From assembly GCA_949935685.1 (NCBI GenBank), contig CATLGN010000063.1:1-7884 (forward strand): a stretch of DNA of 7,884 nt. Direction: 5' to 3'. The notes below the pieces were generated by a model, which saw only the letters and a program-made list of their open reading frames with translations, was not told where the DNA came from and did no database searches. Source of the DNA: an uncultured Lachnospiraceae bacterium. Its GTDB lineage: Bacteria > Bacillota > Clostridia > Lachnospirales > Lachnospiraceae. The position numbers and the translations under genes were made by a program. Shown piece after piece: positions 1 to 5,796 of the stretch (positions within the stretch are counted from its first letter, which is position 1; each line of letters starts with the position of its first letter).

Positions 1-2
1 AT

Positions 3-557
3 CAGAAATGCATTTCCAGAGAGCTTGCTTTTACATTGCTGGAAGATATGCTTGCACTTCCGGGAGTGGAGACGATCGCGTCCAGCGACAGAGAATTGTA
101 TGCGCCGGCTTCGCGAAAAGACTTTATCCGGCTGATGAATGAATCGCTGAAACTGGAGACTTGCGCGGTGGCGGATTATCGTATGATTCCGGGCGAAATC
201 AATAAATTATCCGTCTGGTGGCCGGGTGGTATCCCGGAGCGGGAAGAACGGTGGTTTCATGATAAGTATGACGCCAGTCTGCAGGTGACGGACAGCGGGA
301 ACGGGTGGCTGGATTTTACCGCGAGAGGCGCCGACAAGGGGACTGCGCTGCGGAAGCTTGCGGAACTGGAAGGGTTTTCACTTCAGGAGACGCTCTGCTT
401 TGGAGACAGCGAGAATGATATTCCCATGTTTCAGGCGTGCGCCGTTTCGTATGCTATGGAAACGGGGAGAGAACATGTAAAAAGACAGGCGGATTATCTC
501 TGCAAAAATGTGCGTGACACGCTGCGGGGATTTTTAACGGAAGCGCTGTCGGCCTGA
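3..557 (+). CDS. Cof-type HAD-IIB phosphatase, 3' part (5' end outside window)
   Basis: This is the C-terminal part of a haloacid dehalogenase superfamily phosphatase of the Cof/HAD-IIB type, soluble enzymes that usually dephosphorylate small phosphorylated metabolites; the substrate cannot be told. The frame is open to the left edge of the window with no stop, so the gene begins upstream. A TTG at 36 or ATG at 48 could be misread as starts. Visible motifs are the conserved lysine segment GADKGTALRKL (motif III, with K as the phosphate-contacting residue) and GDSENDIPMF (motif IV, with the Mg2+-binding aspartates), followed by the usual tail with YAMETG and ADYL. The motif I DxD nucleophile and much of the cap domain lie outside the window. 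The gene converges on the LUD-domain gene. Family call is firm; substrate unknown. Confidence 0.9.
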   Translation, partial: QKCISRELAFTLLEDMLALPGVETIASSDRELYAPASRKDFIRLMNESLKLETCAVADYRMIPGEINKLSVWWPGGIPEREERWFHDKYDASLQVTDSGNGWLDFTARGADKGTALRKLAELEGFSLQETLCFGDSENDIPMFQACAVSYAMETGREHVKRQADYLCKNVRDTLRGFLTEALSA

Positions 558-582
558 CGGTATCCGGCATAAAAGACCGCAG

Positions 583-619
583 CCGCACAGCGGCGTCTCG
601 GAGATATGTCGCTGTGCGG
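583..619. terminator. Stem-loop between convergent genes, possible weak bidirectional terminator
   Basis: A perfect 10-bp stem, CCGCACAGCG (583-592) with CGCTGTGCGG (610-619), encloses a 17-nt loop. It lies between the ends of two convergent genes (stops at 557 and 649), the usual place for a shared terminator. There is no T-tract after it on the + strand. On the - strand a run of four T (571-574 complement) follows 8 nt beyond the stem. The hairpin is certain as a repeat; its terminator role is weakly supported. Confidence 0.35.
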
Positions 620-648
620 TTACGAATCGGGACGTCAGGGCGTCTGAT

Positions 649-1284
649 TTAATAGCCAAGATCTTCGTTGACAAGAAATACCTGAATTCTGCCAGGGTGC
701 AGAGAACGGCGTGTGATGACCGTATGGCTGCAGATACAGTCGGGAGAAAAACAGTCTGCGCAGCGCCCTGTCGCCGCGCAGGGGGTCTGTTTGTGCAGAC
801 GTTGTACATTCGGAGGCGCTGCGATATTGCGCACGCGTCCGATGGCGTCTTCCAGCGTGACGGAAACTTTATTCCGGCCCACGATAAGGCAGACATGCGA
901 CGGTCCCTGCACAAGGCATGCAATGCGGTTTCCGTTGCCATCGATATTGACCAGTTCTCCGTCCATGGTTATGGCGTTGGTGCTCATAAAATAATAATCG
1001 GCCATAACGGTGCGGGCGTACAGTTCCCGTGCTTCTTCGGGCGTTTTTGCCTGTTTGCGGTCAATCAGGGAGTAGTTCCCGGATCGCAGTAAGTCCATTA
1101 CGCCGCTTTCTTCGACAGACATACTGCCGCCCCATGCGATAACGGCATTGTCCGGCAGCATTTCTTTGAAATAGGCACAGAGCGCCGCGCTGTTGTCAAA
1201 ATAATGTCCCTCAATACCGCGCTTCTCCAGACTTTTGCACAGCCCTTTTGACAGCGCGAGAAAAGCTTCTTCTCTGGGTGTCAT
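649..1284 (-). CDS. LUD-domain protein (lactate utilization LutC/YkgG-like family), 211 aa
   Basis: This belongs to the LUD-domain family (PF02589), generally annotated 'lactate utilization protein'. In the stand-alone clostridial members the function is not established, and there are no lutA or lutB neighbours here, so a role in lactate oxidation should not be assumed. Family signatures are WGGSMSVEESG (residues 51-61), STNAITMDGELVNIDGNGNR (101-120) and the C-terminal KTPC-like cysteine cluster with Cys169, 175, 178, 183 and 185, followed by RIQVFLVNEDLGY. The cysteine spacing suggests metal or Fe-S binding, which is an inference. The ATG at 1284 is supported by AAGGAGG (1291-1297 complement) with 6-nt spacing. 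A sigma-A promoter lies at 1339-1367, so the gene is probably transcribed alone. The length is that of the short family members and the gene appears intact. Confidence 0.88.
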   Translation of the reverse strand: MTPREEAFLALSKGLCKSLEKRGIEGHYFDNSAALCAYFKEMLPDNAVIAWGGSMSVEESGVMDLLRSGNYSLIDRKQAKTPEEARELYARTVMADYYFMSTNAITMDGELVNIDGNGNRIACLVQGPSHVCLIVGRNKVSVTLEDAIGRVRNIAAPPNVQRLHKQTPCAATGRCADCFSPDCICSHTVITRRSLHPGRIQVFLVNEDLGY

Positions 1285-1338
1285 AAAATTCCTCCTTTGT
1301 CATATGTGTATGCAGAATCATCTGCCGTTACGATATAA

Positions 1339-1367
1339 ATTTTACCATATAACGGACGGATGTACAA
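1339..1367 (-). promoter_or_regulatory. Sigma-A promoter of the LUD-domain gene
   Basis: Reading the minus strand, TTGTAC (1362-1367) is followed by exactly 17 bp and then TAAAAT (1339-1344). A TG dinucleotide one base upstream of the -10 makes it an extended -10 promoter. Transcription would start near 1332, leaving a leader of about 45 nt before the ATG at 1284. It sits in the 108-bp gap after the stop of the split peptidoglycan-binding gene. Confidence 0.75.
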
Positions 1368-1392
1368 ACGCAAACGGGGGCGATTGGCAGTT

Positions 1393-1986
1393 TTACTGCG
1401 GCTCGGAAATCTGGCTGACACCGACAAAAATATCCGAAATTTCATACCATGTGGCATAATCAACCACGCCGGTCTGCGGCAGATCGAAAATGCCCTGAAA
1501 TATCCGTACCGCGTCGGCGGTGCGCTGTCCGTAGATGCCGTCGGCAGAAATGGTGGGGATTGCCGGATAATTTCTGGCGATCCGATTTAGCTGTTCCTGC
1601 ATCTGGCGCACCTTCTGACCGGAGGAGCCGATGGACAGATTGTATCCGGGCCATGAGGAGGGAACGCCGGCAATCTCGTCGGCGGTATTGATATACATAT
1701 CATTGCCGTAATAATATCGGATAATTTCAATCGCCGTATATCCTTCATCTGCCAGATATTTGGAACCCCACTGTTTCAGACCCGAACAGGTGACACGTTT
1801 TCCGTCACAGTAGGAAGTGAAAATCGGCTGCCTGACGCCGGGACGGGAGAGATAATTGGCAAAAATATTGTCTACAAGCACATCGATATTTTCGAAGATA
1901 TTGCGTCCGTGAATCCACTTCTGGTCATAGGCGGTCGAGGAGGTAATGGTGAAATCATAACCCTGATTCCGATACCGGGAAACCAA
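1393..1986 (-). pseudogene. C-terminal half of the interrupted SpoIID-like/peptidoglycan-binding gene
   Basis: This fragment encodes residues 233-421 of the gene whose 5' half is at 5062-5796. It starts in the second half of a SpoIID-like domain (ITSSTAYDQ, then GLKQWGSKYLADEGYTAIEIIRYYYG, which matches the SpoIID ending with SQ-G-A...A..G....IL..YY). It then has a PG_binding_1 module at about residues 340-410 of the joined protein (LSIGSSGQKVRQMQEQLNRI, ADGIYGQRTADAVRIFQ, TGVVDYATWYEI), which would bind peptidoglycan. The only start in frame is a TTG at 1986 inside the inserted element, with no convincing ribosome binding site and a stop at 2023-2025 just upstream. It is therefore probably not translated alone. 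The frame is otherwise undamaged, with no internal stop or frameshift, so it is either recently disrupted or kept functional by excision of the element. Confidence 0.88.
1967..1976 (+). repeat. Left attachment core of the inserted element
   Basis: TTCCGATACC, identical to 5105-5114. To its left is host coding DNA (complement reads AATCAGGGTTATGATTTC, residues NQGYDF). To its right is element DNA with the arm AACCAAT (1981-1987). With the right end it forms the recombination core. By the symmetry of the joined ends, the crossover dinucleotide is probably AC at 1974-1975. Confidence 0.82.
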
Positions 1987-2042
1987 TCGTTTTCCGGTAA
2001 TCCGTAAATTTTTTAATTTTTTTTAAAACATTTTGATAGATA

Positions 2043-2071
2043 TTGATATGGCAGGCAAAATTGTATATGAT
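2043..2071 (+). promoter_or_regulatory. Sigma-A promoter of the secreted CAP-like protein gene
   Basis: TTGATA (2043-2048), 17 bp, TATGAT (2066-2071): near-consensus. The preceding 35 bases (about 2006-2040) are almost pure A/T with runs of T, which could serve as an UP element. The predicted start near 2078 puts the hairpin at 2080-2095 at the extreme 5' end of the transcript, about 45 nt ahead of the ATG at 2123. Confidence 0.72.
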
Positions 2072-2097
2072 AAAGATAACAGACAGTTTTGTCTGCC
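2050..2097. repeat. Inverted repeat spanning the promoter spacer and leader of the CAP-like gene
   Basis: GGCAGGCAAAA (2050-2060) and TTTTGTCTGCC (2087-2097) are inverted copies with one mismatch in 11. The left arm lies between -35 and -10, the right arm just after the predicted start. The right arm also takes part in a shorter perfect hairpin, CAGACA GTTT TGTCTG (2080-2095). The arrangement fits an operator dyad around a promoter. The small hairpin could also stabilise the 5' end of the mRNA. No repressor is encoded nearby in the element. Confidence 0.5.
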
Positions 2098-2122
2098 AAA
2101 AGGAAAAGGAGGGTGGTACAAA

Positions 2123-3022
2123 ATGAAAAAGAAATGGATAGTGATCGGTTTACTGACAGCGGCAATGCTGCAGACGTCTATGACGGCTTTGGCAGCGCCC
2201 AAACAGATGAGCGACGGAGGGGTTTTTGACGCGGCGTACTACGCGAGCAGTAATCCTGATGTGAAAGCAATTTTTGGAACGGACGAACAGACTTTATACA
2301 CGCATTATAAAATGTTCGGAAAAAATGAAGGAAGGCTTCCGGTGGCGCCTACGACATATCCGACCCCTGTTACCCAGCAGACGGTAACGGGCATGATGGA
2401 GAATGGATTCGATCCGGTTTATTATGCAAATAATAACAAGGATGTTGTGGCGGTAATCGGCAACGATCCGCAGCAGTTATATCTGCATTATACGTTATAC
2501 GGAAAGAATGAGGGAAGAAAGGGCTGCGCGCCGACCAGCACAACAAATACGAATGGTTCTTCCGGCACATCGTCGTCCGGGACCGGTACGTATAAGTACG
2601 GACTTGACCAGACACAGTATAACCGGGTGGTGCAGAGGGCGGACAGCAACAGCGGCGACGCAAAGGAGCTTGTCAAAGTGATCAACAGCTACCGGGATGA
2701 CCGGGACAAGAAAAAGGTTTACCGTGACGACGTTCTGGAAGAAGCAGCGACACTGCTGGCAATGGAAATGGATGACAGCGAAAAAGCTTCCAGCACACGG
2801 CCGAACGGCAATTCCTATACCTCTGTTTTCTCGCAGTTCGGCATCAGCGGTTACGAGTATCAGGGTATGATTTATCAGAAAAACGGTACCTCGGATATGA
2901 ACAAGCTGTTAGAGGAATGGAAGGCGGACAGCAGCGACAGATCGGAGCTTCAGAATAAGCATTACAAGTATGTGGGCGTAGGCAGAAGCAATAAATACTG
3001 GGTAGTGCTGTTTACGGATTAG
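2123..3022 (+). CDS. Secreted two-repeat protein with degenerate CAP (SCP/PR1-like) domain, 299 aa
   Basis: This is an exported protein carried as cargo of the inserted element. The N-terminus MKKKWIVIGLLTAAMLQ... ending ALAA is a typical Sec signal peptide, with cleavage probably after residue 25. Two repeats follow (about 33-73 and 94-133) with the pattern FDxxYYxxxNxDVxxxxGxDxxxLYxHYxxxGKNEGR, a module common in surface proteins of gut Bacillota. Then comes a Ser/Thr/Gly-rich linker (about 137-157) and a CAP-like domain (about 182-297: LVKVINSYRDD, LEEAATLLAMEMDD, STRPNGNSYTSVF, LLEEWKADSSDR, YKYVGVGRSNKYWVVLF). The usual CAP glutamate (GENI) is replaced by QGMI and the usual SxGHR by DSSDR, so the canonical cavity residues are not conserved. 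An upstream ATG-like extension to 2033 is rejected: ATG 2123 has AAGGAGGG at 2106-2113 with 9-nt spacing and directly opens the signal peptide. Role unknown; cell-surface or spore-wall association is an inference. Confidence 0.85.
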   Translation: MKKKWIVIGLLTAAMLQTSMTALAAPKQMSDGGVFDAAYYASSNPDVKAIFGTDEQTLYTHYKMFGKNEGRLPVAPTTYPTPVTQQTVTGMMENGFDPVYYANNNKDVVAVIGNDPQQLYLHYTLYGKNEGRKGCAPTSTTNTNGSSGTSSSGTGTYKYGLDQTQYNRVVQRADSNSGDAKELVKVINSYRDDRDKKKVYRDDVLEEAATLLAMEMDDSEKASSTRPNGNSYTSVFSQFGISGYEYQGMIYQKNGTSDMNKLLEEWKADSSDRSELQNKHYKYVGVGRSNKYWVVLFTD

Positions 3023-3061
3023 GATGCAGAATATGATTTGCAGACAACAGAGAGATATTCG

Positions 3062-3107
3062 GGCCGGGAATGCCAGAGACAGGCGGCATTCCCGGCCTGT
3101 GTTTTTT
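3062..3107 (+). terminator. Strong intrinsic terminator after the CAP-like gene
   Basis: A perfect 13-bp GC-rich stem, GGCCGGGAATGCC (3062-3074) with GGCATTCCCGGCC (3084-3096), has a 9-nt loop and is followed after 5 nt by TTTTTT (3102-3107). It lies 39 bp after the stop at 3022 and separates the CAP-like gene from the two downstream element genes. Confidence 0.92.
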
Positions 3108-3222
3108 CGGGCGCCGGTGTACTTCGCGCTTTTTTTATTTCTACACAGGGAATTGCGCAGAATATCACAATCGGGAGTATCATACTGTTATAAATGAAAG
3201 TAGTCGGGAAAGCGGGAAGGGC

Positions 3223-3420
3223 GTGGCGGAAAAGGAACAGGCGTTACATATGGATGTTGTCTACAGAGGGAAAAAAGTAAAGGTCCATCTTGAATTTCAG
3301 GAGGAGCAGAGTGATCAAAACGCACAGATGTTTTATGGCAGCTTAAAGAAACTGTATCTGGAAAAAGGAGGAATCAGAGCTATGGTCCCCGGACAGCCGA
3401 CGCTGCGGTATAAGATATAA
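3223..3420 (+). CDS. Small protein of unknown function upstream of the recombinase, 65 aa
   Basis: I do not recognise a named family. From GTG 3223 the product is 65 residues: a short charged start, a beta-like segment MDVVYRGKKVKVHLEFQEEQ, a helical segment AQMFYGSLKKLYLEKGG, and a basic tail ending PTLRYKI. The frame is open further upstream but runs into the terminator, so the start must be GTG 3223 (purine-rich GGAAGG only 2 nt before it, a poor spacing) or ATG 3250 (56 residues, AAAAGG 14 nt before it). Neither is convincing. It ends 26 bp before the recombinase ATG on the same strand and is probably co-transcribed with it. Small genes next to serine recombinases sometimes encode recombination directionality factors; that is only a guess here. 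No DNA-binding motif is obvious. Confidence 0.6.
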   Translation: MAEKEQALHMDVVYRGKKVKVHLEFQEEQSDQNAQMFYGSLKKLYLEKGGIRAMVPGQPTLRYKI

Positions 3421-3446
3421 ACGCTGTATAGAAGGAAGGAAAAGAC

Positions 3447-5135
3447 ATGGCGGTTAAAAAAGTGAGGACATTGCTGCGGGTATCTTCCAGACAGCAGTTA
3501 TATGATGATGATATTCCGATACAAAGGGCGGAGCTTGCCGACTATATTGCCGGGCAGCCGGAGTGGGAGTTTGACGGGGAGTATGTGGAGAAAGCGGTAT
3601 CCGCATACAAAAACAGTGTGGAAGACCGGGAAGTGCTGGTACGGATTGCTGCGGACGCCAGAACGCATGCATTTGATATTCTGCTTGCATATATGTCGGA
3701 CCGCATCGGGCGAAGAGAAGAATATACCTTTTATATCAGTACATTAAACGGTCTGGGCGTTGAGGTCTGGACGGTAAAGGATGGAAAGTTAAAGAGTGAA
3801 GAACACATTGACAAACTTTTGAACTATATCCGTTTCTGGCAGAATGAGGGTGAGAGCAGAAAAACGGGCATGCGGGTGAGGGACGCACAGGTAGAGATGA
3901 TAAAAGCCGGAAAGTTTGTGGGCGGCAAAGCGCCATATGGATACCGTCTGACGGATTCCGGGATGATCAGCAATCATGGGAGATTGTTGAAAAAGTTGGA
4001 AATATGCGAAAGGGAAGCGGCGGTTGTAAGAAAGATATACGATCTGTATCTCTGCAAAGGATACGGATATGAGAAAATCGCCAAAGAACTGAATGCGGCA
4101 GGCATACCGGCAGTCACCACAGATCGGTGGAAAGGCGGCACAGTATGCAGTATCCTGAAAAATCCGGTTTATATGGGATATTTTGCAATTCACCGGCGGG
4201 AGCGGGGAAAGACTTTGAGGCGGTTGGATCGAAGGGAATGGATACTGTCGGAAAAACAGTGCGGAGATATTGTCATCATCCCGCAGCCGGACTGGGAAAA
4301 AGTGCAGGAGATCAGAGAAGCGAGAAAAAAACGTCTGATGGAAAGCAGAAGCAAGTCCGCGTCTCTGTACGAGACACAGTATCAGGCGCCATTGAATCCC
4401 AGAGGCAGGCTTGCCTTGCTGGACATCGCGTACTGCGGATATTGCGGCAGCCGTCTCAAAAGCGCCGGTTACAGCAACCGCTGGACGACAAAAGACGGCA
4501 CGGAAAAAGTATCCTGTGTGGGGCGATATGGCTGTCCTCAAAAGTGTAAGGAGAGAAGTTATTATTCGCAGGATTTTCTGGAGAAGACGGTATTTGGAGT
4601 GGTCAGAGACTATCTGGGCAGACTAAAGAGGATTGATATAACGCAGGAAATGAAGAATATCAAAGACCAATGCGAGGCAGACAACGCCAGAGAGGAAAAG
4701 GCGGTAACAGGGGAAACAGAACGGCTGACGAAAGATATTGACACATTGGAAGGCAAACTTCCGGAGGCGATCCGGGGGGATTACTGTTTTTCGGCAGAAA
4801 CTCTGGCAAGAATGATCGCTGAGAGGCGCAGGCAGCTAAAAGCGCTGCGGCAGCATATGGCGGCTCTGGAGAGAAAAAGGGAACGGATGCGAAGCGCGTA
4901 TGACAATGCGGAGGCGCATGCGGAAGTTTCACCGGATTGGAGACGGGTATTTGAAGAAGCGGACGTTGCGGAAAAGAAAATGCTGCTGGCGTCTCTGATC
5001 GAAAGAATCGATGTGAAGGATAATGATGTCAATATCCGATTCCGGGTTCGGAGGAGTGACTTTATCGGCGGCTGCGGGGGAGACGCTGCACAGGAAACCA
5101 TTGGTTCCGATACCATTCCGTATATACGCGGTTAA
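3447..5135 (+). CDS. Large serine recombinase (site-specific integrase), 562 aa
   Basis: This enzyme cuts and rejoins DNA at paired attachment sites through a 5'-phosphoserine link and is the obvious mover of the element. The catalytic resolvase domain occupies about residues 5-150: LLRVSSRQQ with Arg11 and nucleophile Ser13, SAYKNSVEDREVL with Arg61, and DRIGR with Arg86 and Arg89. The DNA-binding 'recombinase' domain follows (about 155-260: GKFVGGKAPYGYRL, YGYEKIAKELNAAGI, ILKNPVYMGYF). A zinc ribbon has Cys330-x2-Cys333 and Cys357, 363, 367. Then comes a charged coiled-coil region (about 400-490) and a short C-terminal part. ATG 3447 has AAGGAAGG at 3432-3439 with 7-nt spacing. The frame crosses the right core: residues 557-562 (IPYIRG) and the stop are host DNA. 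In a closed circle the frame would instead end in GKPIVFR at a TAA formed by 1998-2000. All catalytic residues are present, so it is probably active. Confidence 0.95.
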   Translation: MAVKKVRTLLRVSSRQQLYDDDIPIQRAELADYIAGQPEWEFDGEYVEKAVSAYKNSVEDREVLVRIAADARTHAFDILLAYMSDRIGRREEYTFYISTLNGLGVEVWTVKDGKLKSEEHIDKLLNYIRFWQNEGESRKTGMRVRDAQVEMIKAGKFVGGKAPYGYRLTDSGMISNHGRLLKKLEICEREAAVVRKIYDLYLCKGYGYEKIAKELNAAGIPAVTTDRWKGGTVCSILKNPVYMGYFAIHRRERGKTLRRLDRREWILSEKQCGDIVIIPQPDWEKVQEIREARKKRLMESRSKSASLYETQYQAPLNPRGRLALLDIAYCGYCGSRLKSAGYSNRWTTKDGTEKVSCVGRYGCPQKCKERSYYSQDFLEKTVFGVVRDYLGRLKRIDITQEMKNIKDQCEADNAREEKAVTGETERLTKDIDTLEGKLPEAIRGDYCFSAETLARMIAERRRQLKALRQHMAALERKRERMRSAYDNAEAHAEVSPDWRRVFEEADVAEKKMLLASLIERIDVKDNDVNIRFRVRRSDFIGGCGGDAAQETIGSDTIPYIRG

Positions 5136-5796
5136 GCGTAAAGGACATAATGACCAGAATATTGGCATAGATGGCGGATTCCGGCCATGTGGCATAAATT
5201 TCACAGGAAGCAACATTTTTGATGTAATCTTTGTAGCGGACATAATAGTTTTGTGCCGAAGGGTCGGAGGGGACGCCGTCGTGTACGATGACGAACTCCG
5301 GGATGACGACACGGCTTAAAACAATTTCGCCGGTCTCATCCATAGGTTTGATTTCATCTTCGGGGATTTTCGGAGGATATTCGCCATATAGCGTGTGTTC
5401 GGGAATGAAGATTTCCTCCTCCTGTTCGCCGGATTCCAGCGGTATCATGGTGACGGGTTGAATGGCAGTGACATCCGGGAGAATTTCTGTGCCGGAGATC
5501 AGAACCGGTTCGTATCCGTCGGCCGTTACTTCTATGTTATATTCGGAATAGGGCTGAACCAGTTGTTCCGGCTCCAGACTGTATTCCACATTCGGGGCAG
5601 CGAGCATAACAGGCGGTGTCTGGCCGCTTTCATCAGTCGTGAGATTCAAAAGGGGTGTTTGCGGATCGCCGGTATAGGAGATGGTAACGGACGCGTTTGC
5701 AATGGGAATCATACCGACGGAAGAGATTACGGAAATGCGCAGTTCCCCTTCCGAAGGGGGAGCCTGTTGGGCTTTTCCAAAGGGATATTCAGGCAT
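5062..5796 (-). pseudogene. N-terminal half of the interrupted SpoIID-like/peptidoglycan-binding gene
   Basis: Residues 1-232 are native, followed by 12 residues read from the element (WFPVQRLPRSRR) to a TAA at 5062. The native part has an N-terminal beta-sandwich-like region (about 15-125: ELRISVISSVGMIPIANASVTI, TTDESGQTPPV, EYNIEVTADGYEPV, resembling carboxypeptidase-regulatory/Ig-like folds). A Pro/Glu-rich linker (EHTLYGEYPPKIPEDE) is followed by the first half of a SpoIID-like domain (YKDYIKNVASCEIYATWPESAIYANILVI), including Glu199, at the place of the catalytic Glu of SpoIID. Rejoined to 1393-1966 it gives 421 residues with no frameshift. No signal peptide is visible. I chose ATG 5796 because AGAGG (5804-5808 complement) is 7 nt away; ATG 5802 is too close to it. 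SpoIID proteins trim peptidoglycan during engulfment. This relative also carries a wall-binding module, so a wall or spore-cortex role is likely but unproven. It may be co-transcribed with the ABC operon, whose last gene ends 81 bp upstream. Confidence 0.88.
5105..5114 (+). repeat. Right attachment core of the inserted element
   Basis: TTCCGATACC, identical to 1967-1976. On its left is element DNA with the arm GGAAACCATTGG (5093-5104); on its right is host DNA encoding, on the complement, SFTLNRVYTEW of the split gene. It lies inside the 3' end of the recombinase coding frame. Confidence 0.82.

Larger units (their letters stand above)
1967..5114 (+). mobile_element. 3138-bp serine-recombinase element inserted in a SpoIID-like gene
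   Basis: The element is bounded by direct copies of TTCCGATACC (1967-1976 and 5105-5114). Deleting 3138 bp from one core to the other joins two halves of one gene in frame, which fixes the ends almost to the base. It carries three genes, all +: a secreted repeat/CAP-like protein (2123-3022), a 65-aa protein (3223-3420) and a large serine recombinase (3447-5135). It has no replication, conjugation or phage structural genes, so it could move only by its own recombinase or with help in trans. Such recombinases cut both partners at a central dinucleotide in a short shared core and leave no longer target duplication, as seen here. It is much smaller than Tn4451/Tn5397-type elements. The recombinase frame ends outside the right core. 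Whether it still excises is unknown. Confidence 0.88.

Noticed and set aside
697..1092. Plus-strand frames opposite the LUD-domain gene
   Set aside because: The LUD frame has a ribosome binding site, promoter and family motifs; these do not.
1387..1399. GCAG/CTGC dyad over the stop of the split gene as a terminator
   Set aside because: Stem of only about 5 bp and no T-tract on the minus strand.
2033..2122. A 30-codon N-terminal extension of the CAP-like protein
   Set aside because: It overlaps the predicted promoter, and the signal peptide and strong ribosome binding site start at 2123.
3153..3194. Candidate promoters for the 65-aa protein and recombinase (TTGCGC/TATCAT, or TGTTATAAA as extended -10)
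   Set aside because: The first pair has a 19-bp spacer and a poor -35; the second has no -35. A promoter is probably here, but the sequence does not single one out.
3070..3222. Upstream extension of the 65-aa protein
   Set aside because: It would start inside the terminator hairpin and contains a composition unlike the rest; the conserved-looking part begins after 3223.
3789..4541. A 250-codon open frame on the minus strand inside the recombinase gene
   Set aside because: It is fully antisense to a recombinase with all catalytic and zinc-ribbon motifs, has low-complexity composition and no recognisable domain; a shadow frame.
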